Source of the DNA: Acidobacterium sp049965615
GTDB lineage: Bacteria > Acidobacteriota > Terriglobia > Terriglobales > Acidobacteriaceae
Assembly (NCBI GenBank): GCA_049965615.1
Contig: JBMFWD010000049.1
Coordinates: 1-22,444 of the forward strand
Reading direction: 5' to 3'
DNA: 22,444 bases
In this document: positions 16,674-22,444 of the stretch, one piece after another
Layout of the letters: each line of letters starts with the position of its first letter
Numbering within the stretch: the stretch's first letter is position 1
Position numbers and translations under genes: made by a program
The notes under the pieces: generated by a model
Seen by the model: the letters and a program-made list of their open reading frames with translations, nothing else
Told to the model about the DNA's origin: nothing
Database searches by the model: none

Positions 16674-16695
16674 GGCCCCGGCAACCGGGGCCTTT
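16674..16695 (+). terminator. Terminator after the Met-rich protein gene
   Basis: A perfect stem GGCCCCGG (16674-16681) / CCGGGGCC (16685-16692) with loop CAA is followed by TTT, 24 bp past the stop codon and before the convergent holA gene. Confidence 0.75.
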
Positions 16696-16753
16696 CGCAC
16701 CGGAGAAATGTCGTCCATTCAAATCTTCGAGACAGGCTTGAACCGGCAGGCGA

Positions 16754-17887
16754 CTACCACTCCATCGCGTACTGCGAGTTATTCTCCGCCGCCGAGGCGC
16801 GAGGCTCGCTCGCCAGTTCCAGCACCAGCCGCTCCAGCACCAGCCGCTTGTCCGGCGGTTGCGAGCGCAGTTCCAGGTCCGCCCGCGCAATCAATCGAAG
16901 CGCCCGCGTCAGTTCTCGCCGCGATTTATACCGCCGCGCCTGCCGGATCAGATCCTCCGCGGCAAACGGCGGCATTCGGAAGCCCTGCCACAGCGCCTGC
17001 CATATCGCCCGCGAGTCCCGCACGTTCTTTTCCAGAATCACCAGCATCTGCCGAAACGTCCTCGCCAGCATGTACAGGTGCCCAATCGCCGAATCCTCCC
17101 CGCCATCCGAAGCATTCAGCAAACCATGCAGCAGCGCCAGCGCGCGCACTTTGTCCTTGGCGGAGATCGCGTCGGTCAGCTCATACAGAGACCGCTGCTT
17201 CGCCGCCAGCACCATCGTCTCCACGTCGCCCAGCGTAATGTGCCGCTTCTCGGCCACATACAGCACCAGCTTTTCAAACTCGCTCGCCACCAGCATCATG
17301 TCGGCACCCAGTGCGTCCACCAGCTCGCGCGCCGCGTCGCTGTCCATCTGTACCTGCCGCTGTTTCGATTCCCCACTCAGCCAGCGCAGAGCATCGGCCT
17401 CGTCCACGCGGGCCAGCTCCACCATCCCGCACCACTCTCCGAGTGTCTCGCGCAGCCGCTCATAGCGGTTCTTGTCGTCCATATCCATCCGGCGCGGGTC
17501 GGCCGGAATATGAACATGATCCGCTACAAACAGAACCAGCGCCTGCGGATTCGGCTCCCGGAAATAAGCCCCAATCGCGGCGAACTCTTCCTTCTTCGCG
17601 CCGCGTGTGTAAAGCGTCTTCAAATTCCGAACAAACAAAACCTGAAAAGGCGCCATCAGCGACGGCGTCCGCGCCAGATCCAGCGCTTCAAAAATATTCG
17701 TCTCGCTCAGGTCCAGTTCGGAGAGGGAGAACTCGCGCATCTCCGGCGGCACCAGCGCCTTCAGAATCGCCCGGCGGCAGCGCTCATAAAGAAATACCTC
17801 GTCGCCGGCCAACACATACCCGGAGCGCAGCCGGTTTTCCTTCAGATCCGTCAAAAAACGCTCGGTCGATGCGAATCCAGCGCCCAT
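16754..17887 (-). CDS. holA: DNA polymerase III delta subunit
   Basis: A 377-residue clamp-loader subunit that opens the beta sliding clamp. The family pattern is clear: GYVLAGDEVFLYERCRRAIL near the N-terminus (about 23-42), the segment PFQVLFVRNL (about 80-89) and the middle domain with LVASEFEKLVLYV (about 199-211) and LGDVETMV, then the C-terminal helical collar domain (YELTDAISAKDKVRALALLHGLL onward). Length is close to the usual 340-360. Its ATG overlaps the lptE stop by one base (TGATG), so translation is probably coupled. The lptE-holA pairing is common in Gram-negative bacteria. Confidence 0.93.
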   Translation of the reverse strand: MGAGFASTERFLTDLKENRLRSGYVLAGDEVFLYERCRRAILKALVPPEMREFSLSELDLSETNIFEALDLARTPSLMAPFQVLFVRNLKTLYTRGAKKEEFAAIGAYFREPNPQALVLFVADHVHIPADPRRMDMDDKNRYERLRETLGEWCGMVELARVDEADALRWLSGESKQRQVQMDSDAARELVDALGADMMLVASEFEKLVLYVAEKRHITLGDVETMVLAAKQRSLYELTDAISAKDKVRALALLHGLLNASDGGEDSAIGHLYMLARTFRQMLVILEKNVRDSRAIWQALWQGFRMPPFAAEDLIRQARRYKSRRELTRALRLIARADLELRSQPPDKRLVLERLVLELASEPRASAAENNSQYAMEW

Positions 17888-18408
17888 CAGAAGGACTCCA
17901 GAATATCCGACACCGCCGCCGACGCAAAATCATGCGCCAGCCGCCGCTCCGCCGCCGGGTCTTCCTGGATAAAGCTGGCCAGGTTCTGGGTCTCCTCATA
18001 CTGCTGCCGGAAACGATACGAAGTGTTCTTATATAAAACTTTGTTGTCGCGGCCCGTCAGCGTAATGCTCGCCGTGATGGTCACAAGAAAGCTCGAAGAT
18101 CGTCCCGTCGTATTGTCGTAAGTCAGCGGAACCACGCTGAAGCTGGTAATCTCGCCGTGCAACGTGGCGTTTGCTTCCGGGTCAGGATGATTGACAACGC
18201 GCCATTTCGTTCGTGCCGTCAGTTGCCGAATCACCGCCTGCGTAAAATCCGTATCAATCTTGTAGGCGTTGGTGTGATTCGCAAAGATCGGTACCGCCAC
18301 CGTCTGCAGCGTCGGCGGCAACTGCGCCGGCGTCTCCATCGCGTGATACGCGCAGCCGCTGGTCAGTAGCAGGCAAAGGGAAAGCAGAACAGGTGCGAAA
18401 CGGAACAT
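17887..18408 (-). CDS. lptE: LPS-assembly lipoprotein LptE
   Basis: A 173-residue outer-membrane lipoprotein that plugs LptD during lipopolysaccharide export. The signal ends in the lipobox LTSGC with acylated Cys19. The mature part starts AYHAMETPAQLPPTLQTVAVPIFANHTNAYKID, the typical LptE start, and keeps the alternating strand pattern (LHGEITSFSVVPLTYDN.., VTITASITLTGRDNKVLYKNTSYRFRQQY). The ATG has no evident Shine-Dalgarno site; it is 65 bp after the upstream secreted TPR gene. Presence of LptE with HolA just downstream strengthens both calls. Confidence 0.87.
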   Translation of the reverse strand: MFRFAPVLLSLCLLLTSGCAYHAMETPAQLPPTLQTVAVPIFANHTNAYKIDTDFTQAVIRQLTARTKWRVVNHPDPEANATLHGEITSFSVVPLTYDNTTGRSSSFLVTITASITLTGRDNKVLYKNTSYRFRQQYEETQNLASFIQEDPAAERRLAHDFASAAVSDILESF

Positions 18409-18473
18409 GCTGAGATTATTGTCGCATCGCGAAGCGCATTTACCCCCGCCAATCGCAGGCCGGCCGTATCTGA

Positions 18474-20228
18474 CTAATCCGGGCTCCCCGCCGTCCCGGT
18501 ACCTGGCGACGGTACCTGCAGGTTCAGCTTCGGCTTGGGCTTCTGGCTGTTCGCGCCGCTTTCATTCTGCCCGCTCCCAGTCTGCGGGGCCTCACCGGGA
18601 AGCCTGTAGGGGGCCTTCAACCCGCTCTGCGCCGCCTCCAGCGTGTCCTTCTGCCCGTCCTGGAACAGCAGCGCCTGCTTGTACTGTGCAATCGCGGCCT
18701 GCCGGTCGCCGCCCACATCGTCAATCCTGCCCAGGTAGATATGCGACCAGGCCACAAGGCGCGGGTTCTTCGACAGCGCAATCGTCTTATGAAAAGCCGT
18801 AATCGCATCCGGCACATTGCCCCTCACCAAGTCCGCGCGCGCCAGGATGTATTCAGCCCGGTCTGGATGAGCGGTGTGATCCGCCAGCGCCTTTTGGGCA
18901 ATCGTGTAAGCAGCGTCTGCATCGCCATTGATCAGTTTGCCCTCGGCGGTATCCAGCTCATCTGGCGCGGGCAACGATTGCACCACTGCACTCGACGCAG
19001 GCTCCGGAGCAAACTGAATATGCATATTCTTGATCTTGCCAATCTCCGCCGGCACGTCCATGCCATACACCATCTGCCCAATGCTCTGGGACAAGGAAGC
19101 CGGCGAGTGCTCAAAAGGAATCAGTTCCTGGTAAAAATACTCCGTCAGAACGAACCCCTGCTCTATGGCATGGTTCACAAACGCCTGCCTCGCCTCGGCC
19201 ACCTTCCGCAGGTAAGCCTGTCGTTTTTTGAATGCAGCTTCATATTGGTGTCTTGAAATCCCAGCCGGGATTTTGTATTCCGGTATCCCCGTATTCATCG
19301 TGCGCGCTTCAATCGCCCGCACCAGGCACTCCACTACAAAGGCAACCAGGTCGTTCTTGAAGTGGAACGCAATCGGAGCATCCTGCACCATGCTCAAAAA
19401 CGGCTGCAGTCTGTCAATGGCGCTCGCGCGGGCATACAGCAGCGGATCGATCTTGTAGTGAAGGTACGCATCCTGCACATTGTTCATGTGAATCTTCCCC
19501 GTCTTCGACGGAGAAACCACCACGATGTAACGTCCGTCATAGATCCGCGCGTTTGTATCGTTGGGATCGAACAGAGGTTCCACGACCACCTCAAAGTGGC
19601 TCGTCGAATAGCTGTTCAACGGCTCCTTCAGGTAGATGTCCGTGTTCAGCGTCATTTGCGAAATGGGCTCGTGCAGCTCCCGGATGTCCTGGTCGTACGC
19701 CAGCCGGTTGTTCACCCAGATCACATGCAGCTGCGCCGTATTCACAAACTGCTGTAACAGTGGCAGCACCTGCTCCACCCCAATCGCATCCGGCGGAAGC
19801 TGCTGCACCGGAACACTCAGTTTCAACGACGGTGGAGGAGTGAGGAAAAGCGCCAGCGACACGTACTGCGCCAGGTTCTGCGCCGAATTTCCAAACTGAT
19901 GATTCGTGATAAACGCGCAAAGCTTGTCCCGCAGCGCAGTCGCCTGCACAGACTCGGACACATCCTGCTCGACCTGCTGGCGAATCTGCATGCGCAGCGG
20001 CTGGGAGATAGACAAGCCATCGTTGTATCCGCAGGCATTGAACACCACGCCGACGTCAAACATGGCCTCGCTGGTGTCCAGGCTGACCTGAGGTCCTCCT
20101 TCAGCCACCAGCGACTGGGCCGTCTTGGCCCCCTCATCGGACTGCGCATGGGCAAAGGGGCCAAAGAGTACCGCCGCGGCGGCAACCATAAGGAGGGGAG
20201 AGCGGAAAAAACGGTAAAAGCGTGGCAT
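18474..20228 (-). CDS. Secreted TPR-containing protein of unknown function
   Basis: A 584-residue exported protein with a signal peptide ending AHA (residue 28). I do not recognise the main body (about 40-420), which has mixed alpha/beta character with segments such as VEPLFDPNDTNARIYDGRYIVVVSPS and AIEQGFVLTEYFYQELIPFEHS. Residues 428-541 contain TPR-like helical pairs (DAAYTIAQKALADH, PDAITAFHKTIALS, RQAAIAQYKQALLF). A Pro/Gly/Gln-rich tail (542-584) ends the protein. It heads the minus-strand cluster with lptE and holA and may work at the envelope. Confidence 0.75.
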   Translation of the reverse strand: MPRFYRFFRSPLLMVAAAAVLFGPFAHAQSDEGAKTAQSLVAEGGPQVSLDTSEAMFDVGVVFNACGYNDGLSISQPLRMQIRQQVEQDVSESVQATALRDKLCAFITNHQFGNSAQNLAQYVSLALFLTPPPSLKLSVPVQQLPPDAIGVEQVLPLLQQFVNTAQLHVIWVNNRLAYDQDIRELHEPISQMTLNTDIYLKEPLNSYSTSHFEVVVEPLFDPNDTNARIYDGRYIVVVSPSKTGKIHMNNVQDAYLHYKIDPLLYARASAIDRLQPFLSMVQDAPIAFHFKNDLVAFVVECLVRAIEARTMNTGIPEYKIPAGISRHQYEAAFKKRQAYLRKVAEARQAFVNHAIEQGFVLTEYFYQELIPFEHSPASLSQSIGQMVYGMDVPAEIGKIKNMHIQFAPEPASSAVVQSLPAPDELDTAEGKLINGDADAAYTIAQKALADHTAHPDRAEYILARADLVRGNVPDAITAFHKTIALSKNPRLVAWSHIYLGRIDDVGGDRQAAIAQYKQALLFQDGQKDTLEAAQSGLKAPYRLPGEAPQTGSGQNESGANSQKPKPKLNLQVPSPGTGTAGSPD

Positions 20229-20266
20229 AGAGAGGAACTTTGCTCCTTAGTCTATGCACCCAGTCG

Positions 20267-20321
20267 GGGCGATGCAACGCAACCAGGGTGTATCCACATA
20301 TAGGGGTGGGCATCGCCCTGG
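20267..20321. other. Inverted repeats with two competing pairings
   Basis: GGGCGATGC (20267-20275) can pair with GCATCGCCC (20310-20318), and CCAGGG (20283-20288) can pair with CCCTGG (20316-20321). The two pairings share bases and exclude each other. The site is just past the anti-sigma stop and upstream of the secreted TPR gene, so it might end one transcript or regulate the next. No T-run is present. Confidence 0.35.
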
Positions 20322-20323
20322 GC

Positions 20324-21001
20324 TTAGCCGTGAACAGCCACGCCGGAAAACGAGATCAACGCCACGCCACGCACCGGCTGCCCGTACAGCGTTGCCGGAC
20401 GGAAAACACTGAACAGCAGTAGGTTTTCAATCGCCGCGCGCGTCTGCGGATCTTTCGGGCCGGCCACAATGTGGTAGTCGTAGACTTCTCCCTGCCCGTT
20501 CACGTAAGCCTCCACCACAACCGGCTCCCCCCGGCTCAGCAACACACTCGTCCCCGCCGTGCTCGTATACAAAAAGTGCGGGGCGGTCGCGCTGCCAATC
20601 GGCGTATCACCGGCAACAGCCTGCTCCGGAGCGGCAAATGCGCCAATCAGCATCGCCACCGTGCCAATCAGCAGAATCGAGCTAACCAGCCCTGCCGAGG
20701 CCTGCAGTAAATAAGGTTGAATCGCGTTCTCCCAGCGAATCCGCAGCCGGCCCAGCATATTTCTGGGCGTACGTGTCCGCTCCCGCGAAATTGCCACGCG
20801 CAGCCGCAACGCCAGGTCAGCCGGAGCCTTCGCCGGCCCAAGCTGGTACAGCGCATCCTGCACCTTCCGCCATTCGGCAAATTCATCGGCGCACTCCCGG
20901 CAACTGGCCAGGTGCCCGCCAACCTGCTGCATCTCGATACCACGCAGCGAACCATCCAGATAACTCGAAAAATACTTGCGAACGGAGCGGCAGGAAATCA
21001 T
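20324..21001 (-). CDS. Anti-sigma factor with zinc finger, membrane helix and TonB-C-like domain
   Basis: A 225-residue membrane protein that should hold the adjacent sigma factor inactive. The N-terminus has the zf-HC2 zinc-finger pattern: C4, then H30xxxC34xxC37. One membrane helix lies about 103-123. The periplasmic part (about 158-220: VVVEAYVNGQGEVYDYHIVAGPKDPQTRAAIENLLLFSVFRPATLYGQPV..) resembles the TonB C-terminal fold, with the FRPA..G.PV block. GGAGG lies 5 nt before the ATG, and the start overlaps the sigma stop by 4 bases (ATGA), so the pair is translationally coupled. The zinc finger binds sigma in the known family; the periplasmic domain is the unusual part. Confidence 0.85.
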   Translation of the reverse strand: MISCRSVRKYFSSYLDGSLRGIEMQQVGGHLASCRECADEFAEWRKVQDALYQLGPAKAPADLALRLRVAISRERTRTPRNMLGRLRIRWENAIQPYLLQASAGLVSSILLIGTVAMLIGAFAAPEQAVAGDTPIGSATAPHFLYTSTAGTSVLLSRGEPVVVEAYVNGQGEVYDYHIVAGPKDPQTRAAIENLLLFSVFRPATLYGQPVRGVALISFSGVAVHG

Positions 21002-21759
21002 CTTGCCTCCTCTGCGGACTCAAGCAGACTGGTAGCAGAAACCGGCTTCCGACGTGCGGCTTCTACATAAGGCGTCAGCCGCTGGCGCAACTGCGCCCGG
21101 CCGCGCATCAAGCGGGATTTCACCGTCCCAAGGCTCGTCGCCAGGATCTCGGCAATCTCCTCGTAAGAAAAGCCTTCAATATCACGCAGTATCACCACTG
21201 AACGGTACGGCTCGGGAACCAGACGCAACTCCGCCTCCACCCGCGAACTCACTTCCTGCTGTGCGGCTGCGTCAAATGGCGACCCGCCTCTGTCTGCCAG
21301 CGTATCCTTCAGGCAAACGCCCTCGCCCTCGTCTGAATGCGCAATCTCAGCCTCAATGGTGATTTCCCGTTGTGCATGACGCGACCACCAGCGCCGCTGG
21401 TTCGAGGCCTCATGCAGCGCAATCCGGTAGATCCAGGTCCGCAGGCTCGCATCGCCATGAAACTTGCCAATCCCGCGGTAGATCTTGATGAAGATCTCCT
21501 GCGTCAGGTCCGCCGCATCCTCAGGATGCGGAATCGTCCGCGCAACAAGGCTGTAAATCGGTTGATGATACTTCGAGATGAGCCAGGCAAAAGCTTCCTC
21601 TGAGCCTTCGCGAAGCTGCGAAACGACGGCGGCCTCTTCCGGGTGTGACCCGATCGCGCTTGCTAAATTTCCCACGGCGGTCCCTGCGTGCAACTTGTAA
21701 CCCCCATACACTATCAGGAAAGCGATTGTCCTGGCCTCTCCGCTAGCGTTTCCAGTCAT
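20998..21759 (-). CDS. ECF RNA polymerase sigma factor
   Basis: A 253-residue sigma factor that directs RNA polymerase to stress-type promoters. Region 2 spans about 56-125 (WLISKYHQPIYSLVARTIPHPEDAADLTQEIFIKIYR.., LRTWIYRIALHEASNQRR), and region 4 about 176-229 (LRLVPEPYRSVVILRDIEGFSYEEIAEILATSLGTVKSRLMRGR). Between them is an acidic linker without region 3, as usual for ECF factors. The first ~45 residues are extra and carry an uncharged stretch; an internal start cannot be excluded. GGAG lies 8 nt before the ATG. It is followed by its anti-sigma, and an ECF-like promoter lies about 70 bp upstream, so self-regulation is likely. Confidence 0.93.
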   Translation of the reverse strand: MTGNASGEARTIAFLIVYGGYKLHAGTAVGNLASAIGSHPEEAAVVSQLREGSEEAFAWLISKYHQPIYSLVARTIPHPEDAADLTQEIFIKIYRGIGKFHGDASLRTWIYRIALHEASNQRRWWSRHAQREITIEAEIAHSDEGEGVCLKDTLADRGGSPFDAAAQQEVSSRVEAELRLVPEPYRSVVILRDIEGFSYEEIAEILATSLGTVKSRLMRGRAQLRQRLTPYVEAARRKPVSATSLLESAEEAR

Positions 21760-21826
21760 TTAGCTCGCTCCGCGGCACTGCTCTCGCGAAGCCCAACCCG
21801 GCAAAGCCGATACCTTCTGCCTTCCT

Positions 21827-21855
21827 ATAGACACCGGAGTCCCGCCAAACGTTCC
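21827..21855 (-). promoter_or_regulatory. ECF-type promoter upstream of the sigma factor gene
   Basis: Read on the minus strand, GGAACGT (21849-21855) is followed after 16 bp by GTCTAT (21827-21832). This is close to the general ECF pattern GGAAC..N16..GTC. It would start transcription near 21820, with a leader of about 60 nt to the ATG at 21759. The match suggests that the sigma factor activates its own operon, though specificity is not proved. Confidence 0.6.
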
Positions 21856-21968
21856 GCGAATTTCTCCACTCTGCCACTTTTGCGCCAGCCCATACCGCGC
21901 CGCGGCCATCCCTCCGCACCACGCTTGCCTGCCCTCCATCGGCCTCCCTGCTCATGCACCGGCGCGCA

Positions 21969-21997
21969 TTGACGAATTCCCGCCGCTCCCTGAGAAT
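21969..21997 (+). promoter_or_regulatory. Promoter for tRNA-Ala
   Basis: TTGACG (21969-21974, 5 of 6 to the -35 consensus), 17-bp spacer, GAGAAT (21992-21997, 4 of 6). It lies 15 bp upstream of the tRNA, as expected for a short leader. Confidence 0.5.
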
Positions 21998-22012
21998 AAA
22001 GAAAGTTCAAGT

Positions 22013-22088
22013 GGGCCTGTGGCGCAGTTGGGAGCGCGCTTCCATGGCATGGAAGAGGTCATCGGTTCGATCCCGATCAGGTCCACCA
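22013..22088 (+). tRNA. tRNA-Ala (anticodon GGC)
   Basis: Acceptor stem GGGCCTG / CAGGTCC has the G3:U70 wobble pair, the identity element for alanine. The anticodon stem CTTCC/GGAAG encloses ATGGCAT with GGC (22046-22048), decoding GCC. A T-arm with GGTTCGATCCC and an encoded ACCA end follow. Length 76 nt. The recombinase gene adjoining its 3' end makes it the likely attachment site of an integrated element. Confidence 0.96.
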
Positions 22089-22094
22089 ATTATT

Positions 22095-22444
22095 TCAATC
22101 ATTTAGCGGCACCTTCCCCTCCCGACTTTGTCGCATTTTTGTCGCAAATTCCAAAACCTTACCGCGAACTGGTTGCGACACCCTTCCCCCCTTTCCTTCT
22201 GAAGAGAACATCAAGCCCTCTCCAGCTTTTCCTTGGACCTCCGGAGTGCGCGAAACAGGACGTCCCTGACGTCTTGACCCCTTGGGATGATTGCCGATAG
22301 CGCCAGTGCCAGTCAGTTCCTCATGAATCGAGGTCACCGTGGAACGGACTCCGTCGTGCAAAGTTTGCATGTAGACATCGGTCGTGGTCGCTACTCGCGA
22401 GTGGCGCATCATCCCCTGAATGTCCTTGACATGACCCTTCTGCT
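22095..22444 (-). CDS. Tyrosine recombinase/integrase, C-terminal part (runs off window)
   Basis: Partial gene; the 5' part lies beyond the right edge. Starting at the edge the frame reads QKGHVKDIQGMMRHSRVATTTDVYMQTLHDGVRST, the end of a tyrosine-recombinase catalytic domain: the H in MRHS is the H/W-box residue and the Tyr in TTTDVYMQ (codon 22371-22373) is the nucleophile. The stop (TGA) is 6 bp past the tRNA-Ala CCA end. A tail of about 70 residues follows the catalytic domain, ending ..KVLEFATKMRQSREGK; similar tails are familiar to me from acidobacterial recombinases. It should catalyse site-specific integration and excision of the element to the right. An ATG at 22412 is internal. Confidence 0.9.
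   Translation of the reverse strand, partial: QKGHVKDIQGMMRHSRVATTTDVYMQTLHDGVRSTVTSIHEELTGTGAIGNHPKGSRRQGRPVSRTPEVQGKAGEGLMFSSEGKGGRVSQPVRGKVLEFATKMRQSREGKVPLND

Noticed and set aside
20234..20255. Second ECF-like site on the plus strand (GGAACTT..GTCTAT)
   Set aside because: Only 11 bp separate the GGAAC and GTCTAT blocks, too few for an ECF promoter, and no plus-strand gene follows.
1..22444. CRISPR arrays, toxin-antitoxin pairs or phage-defence genes
   Set aside because: No regularly spaced repeats and no protein motifs of such systems were seen in the window; any cargo of the island would lie to the right.

Overview
The window looks like chromosomal DNA of an Acidobacteriota member, most likely class Terriglobia (Acidobacteriaceae-like). 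This is inferred from gene families: a very large TonB-dependent receptor with an N-terminal carboxypeptidase-regulatory-like domain (Oar/CarO type), a winged-helix / transmembrane / beta-propeller regulator, a DUF3617 secreted protein, and the tail of a tyrosine recombinase of a type I recall from these genomes. No database search was possible, so family names rest on recognised motifs.

Layout. Positions 1-587 hold no convincing gene. They contain two hairpins and three units of an imperfect intergenic repeat with a strong stem-loop. From 588 to 8815 three minus-strand genes form a carbohydrate-use block: a GH78-type six-hairpin glycosidase (unusual at the general-acid position), a secreted GH13 amylase/cyclomaltodextrinase-like enzyme, and the TonB-dependent receptor. 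Each of the last two has its own hairpin terminator. Diverging from the receptor is a membrane-bound winged-helix regulator with a periplasmic WD40-like propeller (9072-11318), a good candidate for its local regulator. Two tiny cysteine-rich zinc-ribbon-like proteins, OsmC peroxidase, and a second secreted GH13 alpha-glucosidase (12460-14271) follow. Together the secreted glycosidases and outer-membrane receptor suggest uptake of alpha-glucans and perhaps rhamnose-containing glycans.

The middle part (14479-16649) contains an orphan histidine-kinase-dimerisation-like small protein, tRNA-Leu(CAG), a DUF3617 protein, and a secreted protein with a Met/Gly/Ala-rich tail. The right part holds a minus-strand cell-envelope/replication cluster (an unknown secreted TPR protein, lptE, holA) and an ECF sigma factor / anti-sigma operon. 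The anti-sigma carries a TonB-C-like periplasmic domain, and an ECF-type promoter lies just upstream of the sigma gene, suggesting self-activation.

The window ends in tRNA-Ala(GGC), with the C-terminal end of a tyrosine recombinase gene 6 bp beyond the tRNA 3' end. This looks like the edge of an integrative element or genomic island whose body lies to the right, outside the window.
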